DNA of 64,000 nt from Burkholderiales bacterium (GTDB lineage Bacteria > Pseudomonadota > Gammaproteobacteria > Burkholderiales > Casimicrobiaceae). Below are positions 1 to 8,972 of this stretch, one piece after another (position 1 is the first letter of the stretch; each line of letters starts with the position of its first letter). A model generated the notes under the pieces. That model did no database searches, had not been told where the DNA came from, and saw only the letters and a list, made by a program, of their open reading frames with translations. Where the stretch lies: contig CAJPFI010000035.1 of the NCBI GenBank assembly GCA_905339295.1, positions 18,150 through 82,149 on the forward strand, given 5' to 3'. Position numbers and translations under genes: made by a program.

Positions 1-2
1 AC

Positions 3-800
3 GTGCTGGTCGAGTCGCAGATCCAGCCGCGGCTGGTCGGCGGGCGCGCGGCGACCGGCGACCTCACGAGCCCCGAGGGCGCGAAGGCCGAGGCCGACCG
101 GGGGCTGCGCATCCGGCTCGCGCCGCAGGGCATCACGGGGACCTCGTACCTCGAGCTCGACTACATCGACCCGCCCACGCCGCTGCTGCCGATCGCGTGG
201 ACGCCAGGCAACGTGTACATCCCGAGCGCGCCGTCGACGGTCGCGCAGTTCGTGAACGCGGCCTCCGAGATCATCGAGCGCCTGCACAAGCTCGACATCG
301 AGGGCACGCTCGCGAACCTGAACCGCCTGATGACGACGTCCACCGAGACGCTCGCCGCGATCGACGCGAAGGGGCTCTCCGACCGCGCGACCAGGACGCT
401 CGACCGTCTCGACTCGACGCTGGCGGGCATCGACGCGAAGAAGCTCACCACCGAGGGCACGGCGCTGCTCACCGAGCTGCGCGACACCAACGGCGAGATC
501 AAGACCCTCATCTCGAACCCGGCGTGGAAGAAGCTGCCGGCGGACGCGTCGGAAGCCGCCGAGAAGGTCAAGGCCCTCGTCTCCGACCCGAAGCTCGCCC
601 AGACGATCACGCGCATGGAGCGCTCGCTCTCGCGCGTCGACCGCATCCTGGGCGGCGGCGAGCAGGACCTCGCGTCGACCATCGCCAACCTGCGCCAGAT
701 CACCGACAACCTGCGCGACCTCACCGAGGACGCGAAGCGCTACCCGTCGAACCTGCTGTTCGGCGAGCCACCGAAACCGCTGCCGCCCCGCCAGCCATGA
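3..800 (+). CDS. MlaD/MCE-family lipid transport protein, 3' part (partial)
   Basis: C-terminal part of a periplasmic substrate-binding subunit of an MCE-type (Mla/Pqi-like) ABC lipid transporter. The frame is open to the left edge, so the true start and the N-terminal membrane anchor lie outside the window. Visible first is the end of an MCE beta-domain (ITGTSYLELDYIDP, residues 44-57). After it comes a long helical region (about residues 80-250) with repeated 'TLDRLDSTLAGIDAKKL'-like heptads, typical of the helical extension behind the MCE domain. It ends in a Pro-rich tail. The stop overlaps the start of the next gene (ATGA), which encodes the auxiliary lipoprotein usual for such operons. 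The permease and ATPase genes would be expected just upstream. The family is clear; whether it is Mla- or Pqi-like is not. Confidence 0.85.
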   Translation: MLVESQIQPRLVGGRAATGDLTSPEGAKAEADRGLRIRLAPQGITGTSYLELDYIDPPTPLLPIAWTPGNVYIPSAPSTVAQFVNAASEIIERLHKLDIEGTLANLNRLMTTSTETLAAIDAKGLSDRATRTLDRLDSTLAGIDAKKLTTEGTALLTELRDTNGEIKTLISNPAWKKLPADASEAAEKVKALVSDPKLAQTITRMERSLSRVDRILGGGEQDLASTIANLRQITDNLRDLTEDAKRYPSNLLFGEPPKPLPPRQP

Positions 801-1411
801 CCCGACACTTCGCTTCCGCGTTCCTCGTCGCCGCGGTCGCGGCGACGCTCGCTGGCTGCTCGATCACGCGCCCGTCGCCGGTCAAGCAGATGTACCTGCT
901 CGAGCCGCCGGCGGTCGCGGCGGTCGCGCAGACGAGCCCGCTGTCCGCGCGCCTGGGCACCGTGACGGTCGCCGCGCCGTACCGCGAGCGCACGTTCGTC
1001 GTGCGCGAGGCCGACCTGCGCTTCGAGACGGACTTCTACCACGAGTACGTCGTCGCGCCGGCGCCGCTGATCGCCGAGGCGATCGCGAGCGCGCTCGTGC
1101 AGTCGAACGTGTTCGCGCGGGTGATCCCGCCCGGCACGCCGCCCGAGGCCGACCTCACGATCGACGCGTTCGTGGGCGCGCTCTACGCGGACAACCGCGA
1201 CCCGAAGGCGCCGGGCGCCGAGCTCGCGATCACGTTCTACGTCTCGCGCCCGGACCGCGCCGTGGCGCCGGTATGGTCGAAGGCGTATCACCGCCGGGCG
1301 ACGCTGTCGACGGTGAGCGCGGCGACCTACGCCGCGGCGCAGAGCGCGTCGCTGGGCGACATCCTGGGCGAGCTGTCGCGCGACCTGGCGGCGCAGCGCT
1401 TCGCGCGCTGA
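797..1411 (+). CDS. ABC-type transport auxiliary lipoprotein (PqiC-like)
   Basis: Outer-membrane lipoprotein of 204 residues that accompanies MCE-family transporters. The start is the ATG overlapping the previous stop by 4 bp, which gives an N-terminus with a hydrophobic stretch and a lipobox LAGC at about residues 18-21 (acylated Cys21). The body contains 'KQMYLLEPP' and a late 'ADLTIDAFVGALYAD' strand, matching the ABC_trans_aux (DUF330-type) pattern. It probably shuttles or docks lipids together with the MCE protein across the periplasm. Translational coupling to the upstream gene supports a shared complex. It is the last gene of this operon before the convergent rimO. Confidence 0.8.
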   Translation: MTRHFASAFLVAAVAATLAGCSITRPSPVKQMYLLEPPAVAAVAQTSPLSARLGTVTVAAPYRERTFVVREADLRFETDFYHEYVVAPAPLIAEAIASALVQSNVFARVIPPGTPPEADLTIDAFVGALYADNRDPKAPGAELAITFYVSRPDRAVAPVWSKAYHRRATLSTVSAATYAAAQSASLGDILGELSRDLAAQRFAR

Positions 1412-1471
1412 GACCGGCGCGGGCGGGTTCCCCCGCGGACGCGGCGCGGACGTCCTGACCGCTAGCCCGCC

Positions 1472-2866
1472 TTAGGCGGGCGAGCGGCGCGCGTCGAGGT
1501 CGTGCGCGTCCGAGCCGGTGACGGTGACGCGCACGACGTCGCCCGGCGCGAGTCCCTCGCCATCCTCGATCCGCACCACGCCGTCGATCTCGGGCGCGTC
1601 GGCCGCGCTGCGCGCGATCGCGACCGTCCGCCTCGACCGCCCGCGACCCGTCGCCCGGGTCGCGTCGACCATCGCGTGGATCGTCGTGCCGACCTTCGCG
1701 GCGAGGCGCGCGGCGCTGATCGCCGCCTGCGCCTGCATGAAGCGCGCGCGGCGCTCCTCGCGCACCTCGGGATCGACCGGATCGGGCAGCGCGTTCGCCG
1801 CCGCCCCGTCGACCGGCGAGTAGGCGAAGCAGCCGACGCGGTCGAGCTGCGCCTCGTCGAGGAAGGCGAGCAGCTCGTCGAACTCCGCATCGGTCTCGCC
1901 CGGGAAGCCGGCGATGAACGTGCTGCGGATCGCGAGCTGCGGCTTCTCCCTGCGCCAGGCGCGCACGCGCTCGAGCACGCGCTCGGGCGCCGCGGGGCGC
2001 TTCATCAGCCTGAGGATGCGCGGGCTCGCGTGCTGGAAGGGCACGTCGAGGTAGGGGACGAGCCCGCCGGCCGACACGTCGTCGGCCATCAGCCCGATCA
2101 CCTCGTCGACGTGCGGGTACGGGTAGACGTAGTGCAGCCGCGCCCAGGCGCCGTGCTCGCGCGCGAGGCGGTCGAGCTCGCGCGCGAGCTCGGTCATGTG
2201 CGTGCGCACCGGACGGCCGTCGACGAAGCCGGTGCGGTGCCGGACGTCGACGCCGTAGGCGCTCGTGTCCTGCGAGACGACGAGAAGCTCCCTCACGCCG
2301 GCGCGCAGCAGGTTGCGCGCCTCGGCGAGCACGTCGCCGATCGGCCGCGACACGAGGTCGCCGCGCATCGACGGGATGATGCAGAACGTGCAGCGGTGGT
2401 TGCACCCCTCGCTGATCTTGAGGTACGCGTAGTGCCCCGGCGTGAGCTTGATCCCCTGCGGAGGCACCAGGTCGCCGAACGGATCGTGCGGCTTCGGCAG
2501 GTGCCGGTGCACCTCGGCCATCACCTCGGCGGTCGCGTGCGGCCCGGTCACCGCGAGCACCTTCGGGTGCATCTCGCGCACGAATCCGCCGCCGTCCTTC
2601 GCGCCCAGGCAGCCGGTGACGATCACCTTGCCGTTCCTGCCGAGCGCCTCGCCGATCGCGTCGAGCGATTCCGCGACCGCCGAGTCGATGAAGCCGCAGG
2701 TGTTGACGACGACGAGCTCGGCGCCCTCGTAGGTCGGAGCGATCGCGTAGCCCTCGGCCTTGAGCCGGGTGAGGATCTGCTCGGAATCGACCAGCGCCTT
2801 GGGGCAGCCGAGCGAAACGAAGCCCACGCGCGGAGGCGCCGGCGGACGGGCGCGCGGGGCCGTCAT
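1472..2866 (-). CDS. rimO: Ribosomal protein S12 methylthiotransferase RimO
   Basis: Radical-SAM enzyme that methylthiolates a conserved Asp of ribosomal protein S12. Visible are the N-terminal UPF0004 domain with cluster cysteines in SLGCPK, VNTCGF and VTGCLG, the radical-SAM motif CNHRCTFC (about residues 150-157), and a C-terminal TRAM-like segment. The PYPHVDEV and FQHASPRIL motifs are RimO-type rather than MiaB-type. The start was set at [16 protein letters not shown]: a further 16 codons upstream are open but not conserved-looking. The length of 464 residues is normal. It is convergent with the lipoprotein gene, and the divergent or upstream neighbour on the same strand is phaR. Confidence 0.93.
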   Translation of the reverse strand: MTAPRARPPAPPRVGFVSLGCPKALVDSEQILTRLKAEGYAIAPTYEGAELVVVNTCGFIDSAVAESLDAIGEALGRNGKVIVTGCLGAKDGGGFVREMHPKVLAVTGPHATAEVMAEVHRHLPKPHDPFGDLVPPQGIKLTPGHYAYLKISEGCNHRCTFCIIPSMRGDLVSRPIGDVLAEARNLLRAGVRELLVVSQDTSAYGVDVRHRTGFVDGRPVRTHMTELARELDRLAREHGAWARLHYVYPYPHVDEVIGLMADDVSAGGLVPYLDVPFQHASPRILRLMKRPAAPERVLERVRAWRREKPQLAIRSTFIAGFPGETDAEFDELLAFLDEAQLDRVGCFAYSPVDGAAANALPDPVDPEVREERRARFMQAQAAISAARLAAKVGTTIHAMVDATRATGRGRSRRTVAIARSAADAPEIDGVVRIEDGEGLAPGDVVRVTVTGSDAHDLDARRSPA

Positions 2867-2957
2867 GCTGCGGTGCGGGCCGGGGATTCGGCGACGCTGC
2901 GTGCGATGCAGCAACCGCGGTGCACAAGCAGGCGTTGCTGCACCGCGTTGCGACGCG

Positions 2958-3524
2958 TCAGCGCTTGTTGTCGTCGTTGCCGGATGGCGGCGGGAATCCG
3001 GGGAACGGGAAAGCCGTGAAGATGCCGCGCGTCTGGTCCTGCATGCGCTGCTGCATGTCCATGAACAGCTTGGCGCTCTGCTCGAGGTAGTTGCCGAGCA
3101 TCCCCTGCATCGCGGGCGCCTGCATCTGCATGAACTGCTTCCACAGGTCGGGCGTCAGCATCATCTTGTCGCCGTAGACCTGCTTCGCCTGGTCCTGCAG
3201 CTTCTTCTGGATCGCGAGGAACGCCTTGACGTTCTGCTCCATGTACTGGCCCATCATCGTCTGCTGCGCGGTGCCGTAGAACCGGATCATCTGCGTCAGC
3301 ATCTCGGGGCTGAACATCGGCAGGCCGCCGGACTCCTCCTCGAGGATGATCTGGAGCAGGATCGCGCGCGTGAGATCGTCGCCGGACTTCGCGTCGATGA
3401 CCTGGAAGTCGATCTGCTCGAGCACCATCTGCTTCACGTCCGCGAGCGTGATATAGCCGCTGTTGGCCGTGTCGTAGAGCCGCCGGTTCGGGTACTTCTT
3501 GATCGTTCGGATCGGGGCGCTCAT
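2958..3524 (-). CDS. phaR: PHA synthesis repressor PhaR
   Basis: DNA-binding regulator of polyhydroxyalkanoate granule formation. In the known family it binds PHA polymer and releases phasin and synthase promoters. The N-terminal PHB/PHA accumulation regulator domain is unmistakable ([12 protein letters not shown], then [13 protein letters not shown], residues 5-33), followed by two amphipathic helical regions and a Pro/Gly-rich end. Of two candidate starts, the inner ATG ([13 protein letters not shown]) is chosen because a GGAGG ribosome-binding site lies just upstream, near 3530. The 188-residue length is normal. It is divergent from the phasin gene. A TATACT element on the minus strand at 3552-3557 could be its -10 box, but no good -35 accompanies it. 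Confidence 0.92.
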   Translation of the reverse strand: MSAPIRTIKKYPNRRLYDTANSGYITLADVKQMVLEQIDFQVIDAKSGDDLTRAILLQIILEEESGGLPMFSPEMLTQMIRFYGTAQQTMMGQYMEQNVKAFLAIQKKLQDQAKQVYGDKMMLTPDLWKQFMQMQAPAMQGMLGNYLEQSAKLFMDMQQRMQDQTRGIFTAFPFPGFPPPSGNDDNKR

Positions 3525-3611
3525 CGCGGCCTCCTGCGGGGAAACGACGCCAGTATAACCCATTGATTCGTCGGCCGTTTGAGGGGGTGTTCGCGGGCAT
3601 GTCCCCGGCCG

Positions 3612-3626
3612 TTGTGCATTGCACCA
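3612..3626. promoter_or_regulatory. PhaR-like operator, upstream site
   Basis: Imperfect dyad TTGTGC-ATT-GCACCA just upstream of the phaP -35 box. It has a TGC-N3-GCA core and closely matches a second copy at 3668-3682. A TGC-N3-GCA-type site is the recognition pattern reported for PhaR in Paracoccus denitrificans, as I recall it. Assignment to PhaR is inferred from position and core sequence. Confidence 0.55.
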
Positions 3627-3634
3627 AAAAATCC

Positions 3635-3663
3635 TTGACTTGACCTGTCTCCGTCCCTATACT
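3635..3663 (+). promoter_or_regulatory. sigma70-type promoter of phaP
   Basis: -35 TTGACT (3635-3640), a 17-base spacer and -10 TATACT (3658-3663) give a near-consensus promoter 129 bases upstream of the phasin start. It sits between the two TGC-N3-GCA dyads, a natural arrangement for repression by PhaR. Confidence 0.75.
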
Positions 3664-3667
3664 CGGT

Positions 3668-3682
3668 TTGTGCGGTGCAACA
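3668..3682. promoter_or_regulatory. PhaR-like operator, downstream site
   Basis: TTGTGC-GGT-GCAACA, immediately downstream of the -10 box and thus covering the expected transcription start. It shares the TTGTGC half and the TGC-N3-GCA core with the site at 3612-3626; the centres are 56 bases apart. Binding here would block initiation. PhaR is the obvious candidate because its gene is adjacent. Confidence 0.55.
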
Positions 3683-3791
3683 AACCGGCCGCCGCAGGCC
3701 CCCAGAACGGGTCTGCACCCCCGGCGCGAGGCACGGAAGAAACCGAGACCGCTGCGCCCCCGACCCGACCCAAGAGCCAAGAGGACACTCC

Positions 3792-4334
3792 ATGTACAAC
3801 GCCACCGAGCAGTTCGCCGAATTCAACAAGGCCAACGTCGCCAACGCGACCAAGCTTGCCGCGCTTTCGATCGAGGCCGCCGAGAAGCTGTTCAGGCTGA
3901 ACCTGAACGCCGCCAAGATCGCGCTGCAGCAAGGCGTCGAGGGCGCGCAGGCCGCCGCCGCCGTCAAGGACGTGCAGGATCTGATCGCCCTGCGCACCAA
4001 GTACGCCGAGTCGGGCGTCCAGACCGCGCTGTCGTATTCGCGCACGCTGTACGACCTCGCGTCGGAAGCGCAGGCCGAGTACTCGTCCGCCGCCGAGGAA
4101 GCGTGGGCGAACTACACCAAGGGCGTCGCCTCGTTCGTCGACAAGGCGAGCAAGTCGGCCCCGGCCGGCTCGGATGCCGCGGTCAACGCGTTCAAGTCGA
4201 CGTTCGCCGCCTCGACGGCCGCGTTCGACCAGTTCCAGAAGGCGACCCGCCAGGTCGTGAACCTCGCCGACGCCAGCGTCCGCGCCGCGGCGGCGAACGG
4301 GTCCAAGGCCGCGAAGGGCCGCAGGGCCGCGTAA
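3792..4334 (+). CDS. phaP: Phasin family protein PhaP
   Basis: Granule-coating protein of 180 residues that stabilises PHA inclusions. The Phasin_2-type pattern is visible from residue 1 to about 110: YNATEQFAEFNKANVANATKLAALSIEAAEKLF, then amphipathic alanine-rich helices and an Ala/Lys-rich tail. The start MYNATEQF was chosen over upstream in-frame codons because family members begin at this point and the promoter's transcribed leader covers the rest. It is controlled by the strong promoter at 3635-3663 between two operator-like dyads. The long 3' untranslated region holds a CU-rich hairpin loop and an intrinsic terminator. Confidence 0.93.
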   Translation: MYNATEQFAEFNKANVANATKLAALSIEAAEKLFRLNLNAAKIALQQGVEGAQAAAAVKDVQDLIALRTKYAESGVQTALSYSRTLYDLASEAQAEYSSAAEEAWANYTKGVASFVDKASKSAPAGSDAAVNAFKSTFAASTAAFDQFQKATRQVVNLADASVRAAAANGSKAAKGRRAA

Positions 4335-4439
4335 GGCCCTCGCCGGACGGGTCCGGGCGCGCATGAAAGCGCCGGGACCCGCGAGGCGGCACCCGGGACG
4401 AGCCTTGAAAAGGGCGGGGCGCGTCCCGACGTATCGGCT

Positions 4440-4525
4440 GTGATGCTCCTCCCTGTATCGATCTCCTCCTCCTGATCGATGCGGCATCAGCGCCCTGCCG
4501 GGCAACCGGCGGGGCGTTTTTTTTT
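4440..4525 (+). ncRNA. Candidate 3'UTR small RNA with anti-Shine-Dalgarno loop
   Basis: Downstream of phaP a 7-bp hairpin (4457-4463 ATCGATC with 4474-4480 GATCGAT) presents a 10-base loop TCCTCCTCCT (4464-4473), fully complementary to Shine-Dalgarno sequences. It is followed within 11 bases by a strong terminator. A loop of this kind next to a terminator is the hallmark of several small-RNA families that occlude ribosome-binding sites. It could be released from the phaP transcript or just be part of its tail. No separate promoter is evident. Confidence 0.4.
4491..4525 (+). terminator. Rho-independent terminator of phaP
   Basis: Eleven-bp stem (4491-4501 with 4506-4516, one G.T pair) closed by a GCAA tetraloop of the GNRA type and followed by nine T (4517-4525). 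It is one of the strongest intrinsic terminators in the window and is suited to a highly expressed phasin transcript. Confidence 0.88.
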
Positions 4526-4657
4526 GTGCGGAGGGGGGCGGCGCTCCCGTCCCCCGGCGCCCGCCCACGGCGCGGCAGGCGAATTTTCCCGTGACCGCAC
4601 CGCGACTATTCGCCTCGACCGGGTGGTTTGCGCGAGCCGTCCCGCGCGATCATTCCT

Positions 4658-4745
4658 CGCGTGCGACGCCCGTCGCACGCGTATCTCTCTCTTCCTCCAG
4701 GAGACATACGACCTCGCGCCCCGCGCTACCCCGCGGGGCGTTTTT
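4658..4745 (+). ncRNA. Second candidate small RNA with CU-rich single strand
   Basis: A perfect GC-rich hairpin (4658-4668 with 4671-4681) is followed by an unpaired pyrimidine run TATCTCTCTCTTCCTCC (4682-4698) and then a terminator hairpin with five T. The layout (5' hairpin, CU-rich linker containing TTCCTCC, terminator) repeats the theme of the element at 4440-4525. Neither an open reading frame nor a convincing promoter was found, so a role as a regulatory RNA or as a back-up terminator module is inferred. Confidence 0.35.
4717..4745 (+). terminator. Second Rho-independent terminator downstream of phaP
   Basis: Nine-bp stem CGCCCCGCG / CGCGGGGCG (4717-4725 with 4732-4740), six-base loop, TTTTT at 4741-4745. 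It is in tandem with the terminator at 4491-4525. From here to phaB (4746-4972) I see no gene or clear signal. Confidence 0.75.
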
Positions 4746-4972
4746 CATGGCGGGACCGGGGCAGCTCACGAGAGGAGGGCGGAGAGTCGCGACGGCGGCC
4801 CCGTGGCCGTGCCGGAGCGGGCGCCAGCGAGCCCCGACGCCCGGCCACGCGATGCGCATCGGGGCGATCGCGTCGCGTCTACCGGCTGTCCCGTCGGCCG
4901 CGGTACGAACCGGGTTGCCGGCAGGCGGCCGTCGGGCCGCCAAACCCGCAATCCCCATCCGGGAGCCGTGGT

Positions 4973-5725
4973 TCAGAACATGTGCTGCCCGCCGTTGATC
5001 GCGATGTTGGCGCCGGTGACGAACGCCGCCTCCTCGCTCGACAGGTAGGCGACCAGCCCGGCGATCTCCTCGGGCTTGCCGAGCCGCCCCATCGGGATCT
5101 GCGGGATGATCTTGCTGTCGAGCACGTCCTTCGGGATCGCCATCACCATCTTGGTCCCGATGTAGCCGGGCGAGATCGTGTTCACCGTGACGCCCTTGCG
5201 CGCCACCTCCAGCGCCAGCGCCTTGGTGAAGCCGTGCATGCCGGCCTTCGCGGCCGAGTAGTTGACCTGCCCGAACGCGCCCTTCTGGCCGTTCACCGAC
5301 GAGATGTTGATGATGCGGCCCCAGCCTCGATCCACCATGCCGTCGCACACCTGCTTGGTCATGTTGAAGCAGGAGTCGAGGTTGGTCTTCATCACCGCGT
5401 CCCAGTTCGCCTTGTCCATCTTCTTGAACGTCATGTCGCGCGTGATGCCGGCGTTGTTGACCAGCACGTCGATCGGGCCGACCTCGGCGGCGACCTTCTG
5501 CGTGCACGCGACGGTCGAGTCCCAATCCGCGACGTCGCACGCGTACGCGCGGAAGCCGTAGCCCTGCTTGTTCATCGCGTCGAGCCACTCCGCGGCCCTC
5601 GTGTTGCCCGGCGAGAACGTGGTGACCACCTTGTAGCCCAGCGCGGCGAGCTTGATGCAGATCGCCTCGCCGAGCCCTCCCATGCCGCCGGTGACGAGCG
5701 CCACGCGCGGTGTCTTCAAGGGCAT
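4973..5725 (-). CDS. phaB: Acetoacetyl-CoA reductase PhaB
   Basis: NADPH-dependent reduction of acetoacetyl-CoA to (R)-3-hydroxybutyryl-CoA, the monomer for PHA synthase. It is a classical SDR of 250 residues: cofactor motif TGGMGGLG (about residues 11-18), NNAG, catalytic Ser in NISSVNGQKG and YxxxK in NYSAAKAG. The ending ITGANIAINGGQHMF-like segment (here VTGANIAINGGQHMF) is diagnostic for PhaB. The ATG at 5725 is preceded by AGAGGAGGAA, an excellent ribosome-binding site. It is the last gene of phaC-phaA-phaB, 79 bases after phaA. Confidence 0.94.
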   Translation of the reverse strand: MPLKTPRVALVTGGMGGLGEAICIKLAALGYKVVTTFSPGNTRAAEWLDAMNKQGYGFRAYACDVADWDSTVACTQKVAAEVGPIDVLVNNAGITRDMTFKKMDKANWDAVMKTNLDSCFNMTKQVCDGMVDRGWGRIINISSVNGQKGAFGQVNYSAAKAGMHGFTKALALEVARKGVTVNTISPGYIGTKMVMAIPKDVLDSKIIPQIPMGRLGKPEEIAGLVAYLSSEEAAFVTGANIAINGGQHMF

Positions 5726-5804
5726 GATGCGTTCCTCCTCTGGTGATGGACGATGTCGTCGGGCCGGCGCGCCGCCTCCGGCCTCGTTTCCTGGCGGAGA
5801 TCCG

Positions 5805-6989
5805 CTATCCGTGGCGTTCGACCGCGAGCGCGACGCCCATGCCGCCGCCGATGCACAGCGACGCGAGGCCCCTGCGGGCATCGCGCCTCGCCATCTCGTG
5901 CAGCAGCGTGACCAGCACGCGGCAGCCGGACGCGCCGATCGGATGGCCGAGCGCGATCGCGCCGCCGTTCACGTTGATCTTCGAGGTGTCCCAGCCCATT
6001 TCCTGATTGACCGCGCAGGCCTGCGCGGCGAACGCCTCGTTGATCTCCATCAGGTCGAGGTCGGCGGCCTTCCAGCCGGCCTTCTCGAGGCAGCGGCGCG
6101 ACGCGGGCACCGGGCCCATCCCCATGATCGCCGGGTCGACGCCCGACGATGCGTAGGCGCGGATCGTCGCGAGCGGCGCGAGCCCGAGCGCCCTGGCGCG
6201 CGCAGCGCTCGTCACCATGACCGCCGCGGCGCCGTCGTTGATTCCCGATGCGTTCGCCGCGGTGACCGAGCCGTCCTTCGCGAACGCCGGCTTGAGCCCC
6301 GCGACGCTGTCGAGCGTCGTGCCGTGCTTCGGGAACTCGTCGGACGCGAACGCGACCGGGTCGCCCTTGCGCTGCGGAATCATCACCGGGACGATCTCGC
6401 CGGCGAACCTTCCTGCCTTCTGCGCGGCTTCCGCCTTCTGCTGGCTCGCGACCGCGAACTCGTCCTGCTTCGCGCGCGTGATGCCGTACTTCTTCGCGAC
6501 GTTCTCGGCGGTCACGCCCATGTGGTACTGGTTGTACACGTCCCACAGGCCGTCGACGATCATCGTGTCGACGAGCTTCGCGTCGCCCATCCGGAAGCCG
6601 TCGCGCGAGCCCGGAAGCACGTGCGGCGACGCGCTCATGTTCTCCTGCCCCCCGGCGATCACGATGTCGGCGTCGTCGCAGCGCACCGCCTGCGCGGCGA
6701 GCATCACGGCCTTCAGCCCCGAGCCGCAGACCTTGTTGATCGTCATCGCGGGGATCGCGTCGGGCAGGCCGGCCTTGAGCGAGGACTGCCGCGCCGGGTT
6801 CTGGCCGCTGCCCGCCGCGAGCACCTGGCCCAGGATCACCTCGGACACGGCGTCGGGCGCGATGCCGGTCCTGGCGAGCAGCGCGCGGATCACGGTGGCG
6901 CCGAGTTCCGGCGCGGGGGTCCTGGCGATCGCGCCCCCGAACTTGCCGATCGCGGTACGCAGCGCGGCGACGATGACGATGTCGGTCAT
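5805..6989 (-). CDS. phaA: Acetyl-CoA acetyltransferase (beta-ketothiolase) PhaA
   Basis: Condenses two acetyl-CoA to acetoacetyl-CoA, the first committed step to PHB. The 394-residue thiolase has nucleophile Cys88 in INKVCGSG, His349 in GHPIGASG and Cys379 in LCIGGGMG, all at the family positions. The start was set at [10 protein letters not shown], where the thiolase fold begins, although 17 further codons are open upstream. It lies 123 bases after phaC and 79 before phaB on the same strand, so it is probably co-transcribed. Confidence 0.95.
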   Translation of the reverse strand: MTDIVIVAALRTAIGKFGGAIARTPAPELGATVIRALLARTGIAPDAVSEVILGQVLAAGSGQNPARQSSLKAGLPDAIPAMTINKVCGSGLKAVMLAAQAVRCDDADIVIAGGQENMSASPHVLPGSRDGFRMGDAKLVDTMIVDGLWDVYNQYHMGVTAENVAKKYGITRAKQDEFAVASQQKAEAAQKAGRFAGEIVPVMIPQRKGDPVAFASDEFPKHGTTLDSVAGLKPAFAKDGSVTAANASGINDGAAAVMVTSAARARALGLAPLATIRAYASSGVDPAIMGMGPVPASRRCLEKAGWKAADLDLMEINEAFAAQACAVNQEMGWDTSKINVNGGAIALGHPIGASGCRVLVTLLHEMARRDARRGLASLCIGGGMGVALAVERHG

Positions 6990-7112
6990 GCGCGAATCCT
7001 CCTTGGCGCGCGGGACGCAACCCGCCCGCATGGTCGTCACATGGTATCGCAGCCGGCAGAGCGGGAGGGCGACCGGCGCGAGGGCGCCGACTCCGCTCGA
7101 CGGTCGCGCGCG

Positions 7113-8879
7113 TTAGCGCGCGGGCTCGACGACGTAGCGGCCGGGCGCCGGATCCAGCGCCGGGTGGCTCGCATTGCCGGGCGTGGCGGGCGCGGCGACG
7201 CGCGGTCCGCCGTGCGGCTCGAGCCAGCGCCACCACGTCGGCCACCAGCTTCCCGGCGCTTCCTCGGCGCGCGCGAGCCATGCGTCGGCGTCGTCGGGCA
7301 GCAGCTCGTTGACCCAGTGGCTGCGGCGCGGCGGGTCGGGAGGGTTGACGACGCCGGCGATGTGCCCGGAGGCGCCGAGCACGAACGCGACGTCGGGCGA
7401 GCCGACGAGCGCGGTCGTGCGCCATGCCGCCGTCCACGGGACGATGTGGTCTTCGCGCGACGCGTAGACGAACACGGGCATCGTGATCCTCGAGAGGTCG
7501 ACGCGTTCGCCCGCCATCGTGAGCGCGTCGCGCTCGACCAGGCGGTTGCCGATGTAGAACTGGCCGAGGTAGTAGGCGTACATCGGTCCCGGCAGGTTGG
7601 CCGAGTCGCCGTTCCAGTAGAGGAGGTCGAACGCCGGCGGTGTCTGGCCCTTGAGGTAGTTCCTCACGACGTAGTTCCAGACCAGCTCGTTCGCGCGGAG
7701 GCTCGCGAACGCGCCGGCGAGCTCGGAGCCGTGCATGCGCTGGCCGGCCATCAGTCCCGGCTCGCGCGCCGCGAGGAACTCGGGCGTGATGTAGACGCCG
7801 ATCTCGCCGGGGTCGGCGAAGTCGAGCATCGTCGTGAGGAACGTCGCGCTCGCGACGCTGCGATCGCGCCGCGCGGCGAGGACGGCCAGCGCGCAGGCGA
7901 GGATCGTCCCGCCGACGCAGAAGCCCAGCGCGTTCACCGTGCGGCTTCCGCTGATCGACTTCGCGACGTCGAGCGCCGCGAGCACGCCGTCCTCGAGGTA
8001 GTCGTCCCACGTCAGGTGGCCGAGCTCGGGCGGGATGTTGCGCCACGAGACCATGAACACCGTGTGGCCCTGCGCGACCGAGTGGCGCACGAAAGAGTTC
8101 GACGGCCTGAGGTCGAGGATGTAGTACTTGTTGATGCACGGCGGCACGATCACGAGCGGCCGCCTGTGCACGGTCGGCGTCGACGGCGCGTACTGGAGGA
8201 CCTCGATCAGCTCGTTGCGGAACACGACGTGGCCCGGCGTGACGGCGAGGTTGCGGCCCACCTCGAACGCCGAATCGTCGCTCATCGAGATGCGGCCGCG
8301 GCCGACGTCGGCGACGAGGTTCGCGAGCCCGTGCACGAAGTTTCCGCCTTCGGTTCGCACCGCCTCGGAGAGCACCTCCGGGTTGGTCGCGGCGAAGTTG
8401 GTGGGCGAGATCGCGTCGACGAACTGTCGCGTCAGGAACGCGAGGCGGCGCCGGTCGGCGGGCGGAAGCGTGCTCGCGGCCGCGAGCTCGCGCAGGTACT
8501 CGCCGTAGAGCAGGTAGCTCTGCTTGAGCCACGAGAACCACGGCAGCTCGGACCACGCCGACGCCTCGAAGCGCCGGTCGCCGGGCTTCGGCTCGACGAG
8601 CGAGGGCGGCCGGCCGGCGCCGGCCTCCATGACCGACTGCCACAGCGCCTGCAGCCTCTCGGCGTAGCGCCCGGTGATCGCGGCCGCGTCCGCCGGGTCG
8701 ACGGCCAACTCGGTCGGCACGGCGGGCGCGGCCCCGCCCGGCGTCGCGTGCGGCAGCGTGGCGCGCGTCCACCAGCCCGACCACTCCTGCGCGAACCGCG
8801 TCCATTCCTGCGCGAGGTCCGCCCAGATCGGCGCAGAAGGCGGAGGATGGGGGGAAGGCTGGGCGTGCGGAGGGGTCAT
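7113..8879 (-). CDS. phaC: Class I poly(3-hydroxyalkanoate) synthase PhaC
   Basis: Polymerises 3-hydroxyacyl-CoA at the granule surface. The protein has 588 residues, as is usual for class I. The lipase-like box is GFCVGG with catalytic Cys321; Asp477 (YASREDHIVPW) and His506 (GASGHIAGV) complete the triad at the expected spacing. The N-terminus is Pro-rich and short of conserved motifs, as in the family, so the ATG at 8879 is plausible but not certain. It is the first gene of phaCAB, and its start region is divergent from a small membrane-protein gene. No PhaR-like dyad of the phaP kind is visible in 8880-8972. Confidence 0.95.
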   Translation of the reverse strand: MTPPHAQPSPHPPPSAPIWADLAQEWTRFAQEWSGWWTRATLPHATPGGAAPAVPTELAVDPADAAAITGRYAERLQALWQSVMEAGAGRPPSLVEPKPGDRRFEASAWSELPWFSWLKQSYLLYGEYLRELAAASTLPPADRRRLAFLTRQFVDAISPTNFAATNPEVLSEAVRTEGGNFVHGLANLVADVGRGRISMSDDSAFEVGRNLAVTPGHVVFRNELIEVLQYAPSTPTVHRRPLVIVPPCINKYYILDLRPSNSFVRHSVAQGHTVFMVSWRNIPPELGHLTWDDYLEDGVLAALDVAKSISGSRTVNALGFCVGGTILACALAVLAARRDRSVASATFLTTMLDFADPGEIGVYITPEFLAAREPGLMAGQRMHGSELAGAFASLRANELVWNYVVRNYLKGQTPPAFDLLYWNGDSANLPGPMYAYYLGQFYIGNRLVERDALTMAGERVDLSRITMPVFVYASREDHIVPWTAAWRTTALVGSPDVAFVLGASGHIAGVVNPPDPPRRSHWVNELLPDDADAWLARAEEAPGSWWPTWWRWLEPHGGPRVAAPATPGNASHPALDPAPGRYVVEPAR

Positions 8880-8972
8880 GCGGCGGTCCCGCGGCGCATG
8901 CGGCGACTTCCGCGCAGCATGCGACGTCGATGGTATCGTGCGCGGCCACCGGCTTCAACGTCCGCAAGCGCG

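Noticed and set aside
2907..2942. Terminator for phaR (TGCAGCAAC / GTTGCTGCA hairpin)
   Set aside because: The 18-base loop and lack of a T-run make it weak; kept only as a possible extra operator-like area.
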